Notes under the pieces: model-generated
The model's input: only the letters and a program-made list of their open reading frames with translations
Databases searched by the model: none
Told to the model about the DNA's origin: nothing
NCBI GenBank assembly: GCA_902532645.1
Contig: CACAIU010000006.1
Span: 1 to 50,018 of the forward strand
Direction: 5' to 3'
Length of the DNA: 50,018 bases
DNA from: an uncultured Pelagibacteraceae bacterium
Lineage (GTDB): Bacteria > Pseudomonadota > Alphaproteobacteria > Pelagibacterales > Pelagibacteraceae
Shown: positions 8,329 to 15,788 of the stretch, piece by piece
Layout: each line of letters begins with the position of its first letter
Numbering within the stretch: position 1 is the first letter of the stretch
Made by a program: the position numbers and the translations under genes

Positions 8329-9765
8329 CTAGGCAATTTCATATTTTTTTTCTATAGACATAATAAATTCATTTATTTCATCTAATTTTTTTAGTTCTTC
8401 TTCATCATCTCGATTTGATGCTTGATCTCTTAAGCTATCAATTTCTTGATAGGCCATTCCTATGGTTTGCCATTTTTCTCTATTTTTACTTAAAATTCGT
8501 CTAGCAATTTCACTTTTTATATTTTTATATAAATCTGGTGGCAAAATATGTGGTGCTTCTTGATAAATAATTTTTTGCCCAAACCAACTACATCTTTTAT
8601 CTTGAAACTTATCCAACATTCTTAATTTATCTTCCCAAGAAGAACTATGCCAAGTTTTAAACAATTGGGTATCTTTATTAGGAATAAATTTTTCATATAA
8701 AGTTTCCTCTGGTAATAAATCTTCTTGAGTTTGAGTTTGAGCTTTTTCTTCAGCTGCTTCTCTATTAATGATTTGAATATTTTTACAAAAATTTTCACTA
8801 TTTCTAACCATTTTTGCTCTTTTTTGAATGGTTTCTAAATCCAAGTCTGTATACGCCTTTTCCTTTAATGCAAACTTTTTATCTAACACAACTGGAGCTT
8901 TGTTTGTTTTGATTACTCTAAGTGCTTTTGGACTAAACTTTTTTAAATAAACTTTAAGATCATTTACTGATAAATTTAATAATGGTTCGGGATCTCTTCT
9001 TAAATCAAATAAATATCCCCAAGATGCATATGATGGATGAAAACAATGATCTGGATGTAATGTAGAAACAAGGTACATCATATTTTTTCCCTTAACATTT
9101 TCAAATATTGAATAAATCCCCTCACTTTTTAAAATAGTTTCAACGCTATTTTTTGTCGATGTGCTTAAGAAATTTTCCCAATTATCTTTGTGTTTATCTT
9201 TTATAATTCTGAGAATTTTTAAGCTTGTGAATGCATCATGATAAGCTGTATGTTGTTGAGATGTATCAAATCCTTGTTGTCTGGCTAAACCCTCTAGAGC
9301 AAGACTTTCGTTACCGGCTTCTGTTAATTCAGTCTTTAATGTTTCAGGATTTAAGGTTTGAGCCACTCTAGCAACATGTAAACCATCATGTTCTTTATTG
9401 GGTGAAGAATGTGTGATGTAAGGATATCTGTTTCCTTTGAAAAAATTAAAATGAAACATTCGTCTATCAAAATTTAAATTACTCCAACCCATAAACAATG
9501 CTGGTGCAGCTTTTGAGAAGAAGTTTTCTACAGCTCCTAAAAAATCATAATGCGAGTAATTGCCTTTGGTAAGTAAATCAATACTTGTTGAGTTAACTAA
9601 TAAGGCCTTTGCGCTTGGAACCTCACCTTCAGGCATTCTGCCACGAATATTTAGCTTTCCAATTTCTTTTAAGTTTTTATCAACAACTACAGCACCTACC
9701 TCAATTATTGAGCCCCAAATTGTGCTATTTGTTGTTTCAGTATCATAAATTACTATTTTATCCAT
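8329..9765 (-). CDS. sbcB: Exodeoxyribonuclease I (SbcB family, DEDDh)
   Basis: Single-strand-specific 3'-5' exonuclease of recombination and repair. It has 478 residues, nearly the E. coli length of 475. The DEDDh catalytic set is visible: D8 and E10 in YDTETT, D100 in NLNFD, H172 and D177 in HTAYHD. The middle part resembles the ExoI extension: HPDHCFHPSYASWGYLFDL, then PEPLLNLS, then VIKTNKAPVVLD (compare ExoI INKCPVLA). The C-terminal third is helical. It is last in a group rmuC, MGME1-like nuclease, sbcB. The ExoI-specific middle and length separate it from generic DnaQ-type exonucleases. Confidence 0.85.
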   Translation of the reverse strand: MDKIVIYDTETTNSTIWGSIIEVGAVVVDKNLKEIGKLNIRGRMPEGEVPSAKALLVNSTSIDLLTKGNYSHYDFLGAVENFFSKAAPALFMGWSNLNFDRRMFHFNFFKGNRYPYITHSSPNKEHDGLHVARVAQTLNPETLKTELTEAGNESLALEGLARQQGFDTSQQHTAYHDAFTSLKILRIIKDKHKDNWENFLSTSTKNSVETILKSEGIYSIFENVKGKNMMYLVSTLHPDHCFHPSYASWGYLFDLRRDPEPLLNLSVNDLKVYLKKFSPKALRVIKTNKAPVVLDKKFALKEKAYTDLDLETIQKRAKMVRNSENFCKNIQIINREAAEEKAQTQTQEDLLPEETLYEKFIPNKDTQLFKTWHSSSWEDKLRMLDKFQDKRCSWFGQKIIYQEAPHILPPDLYKNIKSEIARRILSKNREKWQTIGMAYQEIDSLRDQASNRDDEEELKKLDEINEFIMSIEKKYEIA

Positions 9766-9771
9766 AAAATT

Positions 9772-10458
9772 CTAAGTTAATTCCGATAGCTCATTAAATT
9801 TTTTTAATCTTCCCAAAAACAAATTTTGATAAACAATTAAATCATGGCCTTGAATTTTAAACTCTTGGAATAATTTATCTACTGTGCAAACCAAAATTAC
9901 ACAAGAAGTGATATTAGAGTTATACACAATGTTGTGTGCTAATGAATATGCACTTGTTTGAAGAAGCCATGAGTCGATATACTCAGCCTTTTTGGGTTTA
10001 TTACTTTGTTTAAAATCAATTATTGTTTCTTTTCCTTCATAAACTCCAACACAATCAGCAGTACCTGCATACTTCTCTGGGTAATAAAGAGTGCATTCAA
10101 CTCCCCAAATTTCATCCAATCTATTTTTTAAACCTTTTTCTATAATTTCTTTAGCCATTAATTTGTATTGTTCGTTATCCTCAAAAAAACTTAAATTCTC
10201 TCTTCCAAGTAAATATGATTCTAAATAGTTGTGCATTTGAGATCCCCTGCTACTTGCTGCTTTTGTAATTGCTTCAGCTTCTTTTTGCCCAGTTCTTTCT
10301 CTCCAATTTGCCAATGCCGCTTTATCTTCTTCAGATCGTGTTGCATCTAAAATTGAAGTGACACTTGGTAATTTTGTTTCCCCTAATAAGTATCTTCTAA
10401 TGCCATCAACTGTTGCTCTTGATGATTTTGGATAATCGTATTTTTGATTCCACTGCAT
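9772..10458 (-). CDS. PD-(D/E)XK exonuclease, MGME1/RecB-like
   Basis: Predicted metal-dependent DNA exonuclease of 228 residues. The order of motifs is LPSVTSIL (residues 30-37), RGSQMH with H76, VE with E121, GTAD with D135, IDFK with D148 and K150, and a LLQ motif with Q167: the RecB-type PD-(D/E)XK core. The D135-D148-K150 spacing equals that of human mitochondrial MGME1 (D238-D251-K253), and the surrounding GTxDCV...YxGK...IDxKxSxKP text is strikingly similar. I chose the ATG at 10458, preceded by AAGAAA; an ATG at 10527 would overlap rmuC. The substrate is unproven; single-stranded DNA ends would fit the family. Confidence 0.78.
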   Translation of the reverse strand: MQWNQKYDYPKSSRATVDGIRRYLLGETKLPSVTSILDATRSEEDKAALANWRERTGQKEAEAITKAASSRGSQMHNYLESYLLGRENLSFFEDNEQYKLMAKEIIEKGLKNRLDEIWGVECTLYYPEKYAGTADCVGVYEGKETIIDFKQSNKPKKAEYIDSWLLQTSAYSLAHNIVYNSNITSCVILVCTVDKLFQEFKIQGHDLIVYQNLFLGRLKKFNELSELT

Positions 10459-10495
10459 GAGATTTCTTATAGACGTTATTACGGAAAAAAAGAAA

Positions 10496-11593
10496 TTAAT
10501 TTTTAAGTTGCCTATTTCGTTCAACAAATTTTTCTACGTTTTCAGTTTGTACAGCCTTCTCAACCTGCTCGGGATCTTTAATGTTTTCTAAAGTTCTTGA
10601 AATTGATCTTGCATCAGTTCCAAATTTATCAACAACTCCCATAGCATCTTCTAATTTTTTTCTAAGAACTATAATGTTGTCAAAATGTTTAGAAAATCTT
10701 GTACTGATTGTTTTCAAATGATTATAAATATCTGTTGCTCCTTTTTGTACTTTCAATGATTGAAATCCCATATGTAAAGATTGTAGGTAAGCAGAAAGAG
10801 TATTAGGCCCACATATTACGACTTTATATTTTTTCATTAACTCTTGAGTTAATAATTCTTTTGTACTTGGATCTTGGTATTCAGTTAACTCTTTGTATAA
10901 GCTTTCTGTAGGAGCATACACAATTGCAAAATCAGTAGTTTTTGGTGGAACAATATATTTTTCATTAACGCTTTTAGCTTTTGCTTTAAACGCTGAGGCT
11001 AATTTTACTCTAGCATCTGCAACAGCCCTTTTGTCTTCCGTGTCATGACCATCGGTAATTGCTTTGAATTTTTCTACTGGAAAATGACTATCAACAGGAA
11101 CCAAAACATCTCCTTGAAGCTTTATTGCAAATTCCACATTTTCACTTGTATCTTCCTTCATTTTTACATTCGTTATGAATTGAGAGGCTGGCAGCAAATC
11201 TTTAATAAGAGCGTCTAGGCTAAATTCTGCAAGAGTTCCGTATTTCTTAACTCCAGCTAAAATTTTTGTTATCCCCTCTTGGCTTTGATTTAACAATTGT
11301 ACTTGTTGGTTAAAATTACCAACCTTTTCCTCTACCTTAGTTAAAGTTTCAGTCATATCTTTAGTAACCCCAGTTGATAGGTTGTTAAATGAAGTCGACA
11401 TTGCACCAAGTGAACTGTTGATCGTAGTATTTAAGGTATCTTTTAAACTTGAAATTTCTGATTTTAAATTAGCTATTTCTTCAGCATCTTTATTTTCATT
11501 TTCATATTTTGACTTTGATTTCAAATTTAAATAAAGAATAGCTAAAACACCTCCTAACAACAAAACCAGTAAAATAATTGATATACTATTCAT
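10496..11593 (-). CDS. rmuC: DNA recombination protein RmuC
   Basis: Membrane-anchored protein linked to limiting DNA inversions and to recombination. It has 365 residues. An N-terminal membrane helix (about residues 4-23) is followed by a coiled coil (about 30-110), then the RmuC domain with GTLAEFSLDALIKDLLP (usual GxxGExxLexiL), VPVDSHFPVEKF (usual IPIDxKFPxExY), and VVICGPNTLSAYLQSL. First of the minus-strand nuclease group; the next gene starts 38 nt downstream. It is shorter than E. coli RmuC (about 475 aa), mainly in the coiled coil and the tail. Confidence 0.88.
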   Translation of the reverse strand: MNSISIILLVLLLGGVLAILYLNLKSKSKYENENKDAEEIANLKSEISSLKDTLNTTINSSLGAMSTSFNNLSTGVTKDMTETLTKVEEKVGNFNQQVQLLNQSQEGITKILAGVKKYGTLAEFSLDALIKDLLPASQFITNVKMKEDTSENVEFAIKLQGDVLVPVDSHFPVEKFKAITDGHDTEDKRAVADARVKLASAFKAKAKSVNEKYIVPPKTTDFAIVYAPTESLYKELTEYQDPSTKELLTQELMKKYKVVICGPNTLSAYLQSLHMGFQSLKVQKGATDIYNHLKTISTRFSKHFDNIIVLRKKLEDAMGVVDKFGTDARSISRTLENIKDPEQVEKAVQTENVEKFVERNRQLKN

Positions 11594-11657
11594 GATTCTA
11601 ATTTTTTATTTTATAGTAAATATTTGATTAATGTATTTAAATATTTAAAAATACTTT

Positions 11658-11789
11658 ATGGAACTAATTTTGGTATTAAAAATATTCTTCATTATTTGTG
11701 TTATTATTGCGCTTTATGCAGTTATTAGAAATCTTGATATCATCAAAATAATACTAATTTATTGGAAAGACTTAATTTTTAGAAAGTAA
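11658..11789 (+). CDS. Possible small single-span membrane protein, 43 aa
   Basis: Short frame ATG to TAA encoding 43 residues: a hydrophobic stretch (about residues 3-22, rich in Ile, Leu, Val, Phe) followed by a basic end finishing YWKDLIFRK. It fills most of the gap between rmuC and hisG and runs 18 nt into the 3' end of hisG on the other strand. No Shine-Dalgarno is visible. AT-rich DNA readily yields hydrophobic short frames by chance, so this is tentative; I do not recognise it. Confidence 0.33.
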   Translation: MELILVLKIFFIICVIIALYAVIRNLDIIKIILIYWKDLIFRK

Positions 11790-12464
11790 TTTTAATATTT
11801 TTCTAAGGCCCATTTTATTATTTGATGACTTAGACATCATCATACAACCCTCTGATTGTAGTATCTCTCCATCTTTTAAAATACGTAAATTATTTGCTTT
11901 TAAAGTTTCTCCAGTAGAAGTGATATCAGTAATTATTTCTGAAGAACCTGTGAAAGGATAAGCTTCAGTTGCACCCAAACTATCAATTAATTTGAATTGT
12001 GTAACACCCTTTGAAAACAAAAATTCCCTTGTTAAATTTGGATATTTTGTTGCTACTCTTAATCTTTTCTTTTTCTTATCTTTAAATTCAAATGCAATTT
12101 CCTCTAAATCTGCAACCGTTTGCACATCTATCCAAGGATCTGGAATTGCGACTACTAATGTGGCCTTACCAAAATTATATCTTTTTAAAACATTAATTTT
12201 TTTTTGAGTGTTTATTTCACTCTCTTTCAATAAATCAAAACCGGAAAAACCTATATCCAAAGACCCGTCTCCAAGTCTTTCAATGATCTCTCTTGCATGA
12301 AGATATAAAATCTTGAAATTTTTATATTGCTTTATTGATCCTAAAAGATCTCTTTCTCCTCTTTCAGAAATGAGATTTAATTTATTTTTTTTGAAAATAT
12401 TTAAAACATCTTTTCTAAGTCTGCCTTTGCTAGGGATACCAATATTTAAAATATTTTTTGTCAT
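11772..12464 (-). CDS. hisG: ATP phosphoribosyltransferase, short form catalytic subunit
   Basis: First step of histidine synthesis, joining ATP and PRPP. At 230 residues it is the short form (HisG-S), which lacks the C-terminal histidine-binding domain and needs HisZ, encoded immediately upstream. Visible motifs are GIPSKGRL at the start, DIGFSGFDLL, RVATKYPNLTREFL and the PRPP-binding region ending in DITSTGETLKANNLR. The start overlaps the hisZ stop by one base. Feedback control by histidine would act through HisZ in this type. Confidence 0.95.
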   Translation of the reverse strand: MTKNILNIGIPSKGRLRKDVLNIFKKNKLNLISERGERDLLGSIKQYKNFKILYLHAREIIERLGDGSLDIGFSGFDLLKESEINTQKKINVLKRYNFGKATLVVAIPDPWIDVQTVADLEEIAFEFKDKKKKRLRVATKYPNLTREFLFSKGVTQFKLIDSLGATEAYPFTGSSEIITDITSTGETLKANNLRILKDGEILQSEGCMMMSKSSNNKMGLRKILKLLSKN

Positions 12465-13516
12465 TAGTAATTTAAATTTAAAGCAGCACCTACTGCTGGA
12501 GTTTGTTTTTTTGATCCTAAGTCTGAAATTAGACCATCATAACGACCACCATTAATAATATTTTTTAATGAGTTTTTAGATTTAATATCAATTTTAAAAA
12601 CCATTCCGGTGTAATATTCTAATTGCCTTCCAAAGGATGTTGAAAATACTACATTTAGTTTTGAAACCTTGTTTTTAGAAATTGGAAAATATTTTTGATC
12701 TACAGCTAAATTTATTCTGTTTTTTTTAAAAAATTTATTTAACTCTATGGCTGCTTTATTTATTGGACATTTTATTTTTAGAAAATCTTTTATTATTTTT
12801 GAAACATTTTTTCCTTTACTAGCTCTTCTAGGATCTTTTATTTTCTGGTCAAATCTTTTTAATATTTCGTTAATTGTTCTTCCTGCCACAATGTTTGATA
12901 AATCTTCTTTAAGCATTTTCACGTAACGCTTTTTGTCTATTTCTACAATTGTCGGGTCAACATCTGAATTAGTCTCTAATCTTTTTAATAAATCATTAAA
13001 ATATTCTTCTATCCAGAAATGTCTGGCTAATCTTAGCTTCCATCTCTTTGGAATATCTAATTTTGAAATTAATAAATTAAATATTTCAACATTTCCAATA
13101 GTGAGTGTTCCTGAAGAATATTTAATATTTTGAAGTGATTTAAGAGATGTATTTATAATTTCTTTATCATCATTTTTCTCATTCTTAGATCCCAAAATTT
13201 CAAATCCAATTTGATTTCTTATGATTGAATCTTTTTTGTTTTGTGATTTTCGATAAGCTTGACCACTATAAAAAATTTTTTCCTTACCCTTTAAATTATT
13301 TTCTAAATATCTTAGGCAAGATGCAATTGTTAAATCTGGTCTTAAACACAACTCGCTTCCATTCTGATCCGTAAAAGAAAAGATAAATTTTCTAAAGTTT
13401 TCTCCTGATCTTTGAACAATATGATTAGCCTCAATTACTGAGGGTAAATTAATATATTTAAAACCCTTAGATTTTACTGATCTAAGGATATTTTCAGATA
13501 AGTTTTTTGACTTCAT
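12464..13516 (-). CDS. hisZ: ATP phosphoribosyltransferase regulatory subunit
   Basis: HisRS-like paralogue that binds short HisG to form the active, histidine-inhibited complex. It has 350 residues. It keeps class II synthetase-like core text (LCLRPDLTIASCLRYL near residues 56-70, FYSGQAYRKSQNKKDS, QIGFEILG) but lacks the anticodon-binding domain and the HisRS motif 2 loop. The C-terminal part has RQLEYYTGMVFKI, then NGGRYDGLI and AVGAALNL. It overlaps the end of hisS by 23 nt. The hisS-hisZ-hisG order lets a true HisRS and its paralogue be expressed together. Confidence 0.93.
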   Translation of the reverse strand: MKSKNLSENILRSVKSKGFKYINLPSVIEANHIVQRSGENFRKFIFSFTDQNGSELCLRPDLTIASCLRYLENNLKGKEKIFYSGQAYRKSQNKKDSIIRNQIGFEILGSKNEKNDDKEIINTSLKSLQNIKYSSGTLTIGNVEIFNLLISKLDIPKRWKLRLARHFWIEEYFNDLLKRLETNSDVDPTIVEIDKKRYVKMLKEDLSNIVAGRTINEILKRFDQKIKDPRRASKGKNVSKIIKDFLKIKCPINKAAIELNKFFKKNRINLAVDQKYFPISKNKVSKLNVVFSTSFGRQLEYYTGMVFKIDIKSKNSLKNIINGGRYDGLISDLGSKKQTPAVGAALNLNY

Positions 13517-14888
13517 CGATTAAATTTTCTTTTGGAAATGTTTTATTGTTTTCACCCTTTACACCTTTAAGGCTTTTTATTGTGACTGTATTTTGATTAA
13601 ATTCATTTTCACCACATATAATTGCAACATCTAACTCACGTTTATTTGCTAAAGTAAGCTGCTTACCTAAATTTTTCTTTGTATCTAAAAAAATTTCAGC
13701 ATTGATTTTATTATTTCTTAATAGATCTAAAATTTCATAGTAATTTTTAAGATATTTTTCATCCATTACACAAACTAAAACTGGTTTTTGATTATCTACT
13801 TTTACTTGATCCAATTGCATTAAAGCAAATAACAATCGATCAACACCAAAACTAATTCCGGTGCCTGGAATATCCACCCCTTTAAATCTCGAGATTAATT
13901 TTGCATAGGCTCCTCCAGAACAAATACTACCTATATCGACCTCTTTACCTTTGTTATTTGTGACTTTAAAATTTAGATTTGTTTCAACAATGAAATCTGA
14001 ATAATAAGCCAATCCCCTAACAATTGTAAAATTTGTTTTGACCTGATTTAAATTTGAACTGTAACCCAATACTTCAAATACTTGTTCTAATTCCTTTATA
14101 CCTTCTTGAGACAATGGATTTTTTAATGTTTCTTTTAATTCTTTTAAATCTTTAATTTTTAGAAAATTAAGTATTTCAGATGCTTGTTTATCTTTTAAAT
14201 CTGCACCCATAGTGATTGCACCACTTATATCTTTTCTCTCTTTTTTAAGCAGATCTTCAACACCTTTTAAACCAAAACCTGGTTTATCTAATTTATCAAT
14301 TGCCCTAATTACTTTTACTTGCTTTTCTTCTGATATTTTTAAATCATCAATTAATCCTTGAACTATTTTTCTGTTACTAACGTTGATTGTAAATTGATCT
14401 TTTTTTAGACCACAATCTAACAAAGTACTTGATATTAAATTGCAAAGCTCCGCATTTGCTTGCGCAGGATTAACATTTCCAACGATATCAAAATCCGCTT
14501 GCATAAATTCTCTGTATCTTCCATTACCAGCCTTTTCGTTCCTAAAGACATTTTGAATAGCATACCTTTTAAAGATTGATGGAAGCTCTTGATTATTTTG
14601 AGCAACAAATCTAGCTAGTGGGCTTGAAAGATCATACCTAAGAGTAATGTTTTTTTCTCCATCCTGAAATGAGAATACATCAGACATAGGATTAGCGTCA
14701 TCTTCTGCCAAAAAAGATCCTATATTTTCACTTATCTCAAACGAAGGGGTTTCCAGAGCCTCTGCTCCAAATTTAATAAAATTATTCTCAATAGCTTTTA
14801 AAAGCTTTTTTTTGAGAAGAAGTTTTTTATCCCAACGATCTTCAAATCCTGAAGGTAATCCAGGAATTAATTTTTTTTCTTTATTCAT
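13494..14888 (-). CDS. hisS: Histidyl-tRNA synthetase (alphaproteobacterial type)
   Basis: Charges tRNA-His. It has 464 residues from the ATG at 14888; the frame stays open upstream but through the tRNA-His gene, so the longer start is rejected. The class II core is clear: ETPSFE, LRYDLSSPLARF, motif 2 FRNEKAGNGRYREFMQADFD (about residues 115-134), RGLAYYSDFI, SGGAYAKLI and GISFGVDRLL as motif 3, then an anticodon-binding domain with VCVMDEKYL. The motif 2 text with EKxGxGRxRxFMQ is of the alphaproteobacterial kind that serves tRNA-His lacking G-1. Only 4 nt separate the start from the tRNA-His CCA end, leaving no room for a separate ribosome binding site. Confidence 0.95.
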   Translation of the reverse strand: MNKEKKLIPGLPSGFEDRWDKKLLLKKKLLKAIENNFIKFGAEALETPSFEISENIGSFLAEDDANPMSDVFSFQDGEKNITLRYDLSSPLARFVAQNNQELPSIFKRYAIQNVFRNEKAGNGRYREFMQADFDIVGNVNPAQANAELCNLISSTLLDCGLKKDQFTINVSNRKIVQGLIDDLKISEEKQVKVIRAIDKLDKPGFGLKGVEDLLKKERKDISGAITMGADLKDKQASEILNFLKIKDLKELKETLKNPLSQEGIKELEQVFEVLGYSSNLNQVKTNFTIVRGLAYYSDFIVETNLNFKVTNNKGKEVDIGSICSGGAYAKLISRFKGVDIPGTGISFGVDRLLFALMQLDQVKVDNQKPVLVCVMDEKYLKNYYEILDLLRNNKINAEIFLDTKKNLGKQLTLANKRELDVAIICGENEFNQNTVTIKSLKGVKGENNKTFPKENLIDEVKKLI

Positions 14889-14892
14889 TTTT

Positions 14893-14967
14893 TGGTACCC
14901 GGGCTGAGAGTCGAACTCAAACTTAAAGTTCCACAAACTTCCGTGCTAACCATTACACCACCCGGGC
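14893..14967 (-). tRNA. tRNA-His (GTG), A73, no encoded G-1
   Basis: Full cloverleaf read by eye, 75 nt including an encoded CCA. The acceptor GCCCGGG pairs with CCCGGGT (first pair G-U). The D stem is GTGT/GCAC, the anticodon stem GAAGT/ACTTT with loop TTGTGGA (anticodon GTG), and the T-loop is TTCGACT. The discriminator base 73 is A and the base before position 1 is A, so the usual genome-encoded G-1 opposite C73 is absent. It lies directly upstream of hisS on the same strand and is probably cotranscribed with it. Confidence 0.95.
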
Positions 14968-15143
14968 TTATCCTCTTTGTTTTTATCTTATTTTATGTGG
15001 ATTTAAAATTATAATATAAATAAATAGCCTACTGGCTATGGAAACAGTTTCTGTGTGTACTTTTAAAAGTCTTTATGTACGTAATATTTATATTCATGAG
15101 CAGTCTTTTAGACAAAAAAAATTAATATTCAAGGTCTAAATAG
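14968..15143. other. Noncoding stretch with several inverted repeats
   Basis: The largest noncoding stretch here. It must hold the tRNA-His promoter: a TATAAT on the minus strand (15008-15013), 41 nt before the tRNA. A TATAAT also reads on the plus strand (15010-15015). Downstream on the plus strand lie a hairpin ATAGCC/GGCTAT (15024-15039), the short inverted repeat GAAAC/GTTTC, the palindrome ACTTTTAAAAGT and the near-palindrome GTCTTTTAGAC followed by A's. A 33-codon plus-strand frame (15038-15139) is present but unconvincing. It may include a small structured RNA; none is recognised. Confidence 0.4.
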
Positions 15144-15184
15144 AAAAAGGACGTTTATCTATTTGATAGATAAAACGCCCTTTT
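15144..15184 (-). terminator. Rho-independent terminator after the cold shock gene
   Basis: Read on the minus strand, an A-rich arm with GGGCG pairs with a complementary arm with CGTCC over about 17 base pairs with a single bulged T and the loop TCAAA, followed by TTTTTCTATTT. It lies 14 nt beyond the cspA stop. Because the stem ends in A-T runs it could act on both strands, but the T-tract is better for minus-strand transcripts. Confidence 0.82.
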
Positions 15185-15198
15185 AAACAATTTCTAAA

Positions 15199-15411
15199 TT
15201 AGTCTATTTTTTTTAAATTAACTGCAGAAGGACCTTTGGGACCATCTTCCAATGTGAATTCAAGTTTATCACCTTCATTGAGATACCTCATACCTGCAGC
15301 TTTCACTGCTGAAGCGTGAACAAAGGCATCTTTTTCTTTATCATCTCTTTCAATGAAGCCATATCCCTTTTTACCATTATACCATTTAATTTTTCCTTGT
15401 AATGTACTCAT
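15199..15411 (-). CDS. cspA: Cold shock domain protein
   Basis: Small single-stranded nucleic-acid-binding OB-fold protein, 70 residues, likely an RNA chaperone. RNP-1 is KGYGFI (residues 15-20) and RNP-2 is DAFVHASAV; KIKWYNGKKGYGFIERDD is the classic Csp beginning. The C-terminus GPSAVNLKKID is also typical. An AGGA sequence lies about 12 nt before the ATG. A strong terminator follows the gene, so it is either its own transcript or the end of the infA/tRNA-Phe unit upstream. The symbol is used generically for the Csp family. Confidence 0.93.
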   Translation of the reverse strand: MSTLQGKIKWYNGKKGYGFIERDDKEKDAFVHASAVKAAGMRYLNEGDKLEFTLEDGPKGPSAVNLKKID

Positions 15412-15491
15412 CTTATTTATTAGTCCTTTTGTTATTTATTATCTCTTAAAGGTAATTTCTTTTAAGATTATTTCAAGATGAAACTTTATGG

Positions 15492-15566
15492 TGGTGGCTG
15501 AGGAAGGATTCGCACCTCCGACACAAGCCTTTTCAGGGCTCTGCTCTACTCCTGAGCTACTCAGCC
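15492..15566 (-). tRNA. tRNA-Phe (GAA) with unusual T-loop
   Basis: 75 nt including an encoded CCA. Acceptor GGCTGAG/CTCAGCC is fully paired; D stem GCTC/GAGC; anticodon stem GAGCC/GGCTT with loop CTGAAAA (anticodon GAA). The T stem GGAGG/CCTTC encloses TGCGAAT, so position 55, almost always U (pseudouridine), is G. The D-loop AGGAGTA is short and does not hold the usual GG in standard spacing. All stems pair well, so it looks functional. It begins 4 nt after the infA stop. Confidence 0.93.
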
Positions 15567-15570
15567 TTAT

Positions 15571-15786
15571 TTATCCCCTAAAGATAATTCTTCCTTTAGT
15601 AAGATCGTAAGGTGTCATTTCAACTGTCACATTATCACCTTGGAGAACTCTAATTCTGTTTTTTCTTAACTTACCAGCTGTATGAGCTGTAACGGTATGT
15701 CCATTTTCTAATTTTACTCTAAACATAGCGTTGGGAAGAAGGTCAATAACTATACCTTTAAATTCCAGTAAGTCTTGTTTTGACAA
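15571..15786 (-). CDS. infA: Translation initiation factor IF-1
   Basis: Binds the ribosomal A site during initiation. It has 71 residues, the usual 72 or so. The OB-fold text is highly conserved: [20 protein letters not shown], then [38 protein letters not shown]. It begins 2 nt after the hisD stop and ends 4 nt before tRNA-Phe, so the tRNA is probably released from the same transcript by RNase P. Confidence 0.97.
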   Translation of the reverse strand: MSKQDLLEFKGIVIDLLPNAMFRVKLENGHTVTAHTAGKLRKNRIRVLQGDNVTVEMTPYDLTKGRIIFRG

Positions 15787-15788
15787 AT

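Noticed and set aside
10459..10527. Longer start for the MGME1-like nuclease
   Set aside because: It would overlap rmuC by 32 nt and add a hydrophobic tract unlike the family; the ATG at 10458 has a better ribosome binding site.
14889..14936. Longer hisS start adding 16 residues
   Set aside because: The added residues are translated from the tRNA-His gene and do not resemble any HisRS N-terminus; the ATG at 14888 fits the family.
15038..15139. 33-codon plus-strand frame between tRNA-His and the terminator
   Set aside because: No ribosome binding site and no recognisable sequence; inverted repeats in the same bases favour RNA structure or chance.
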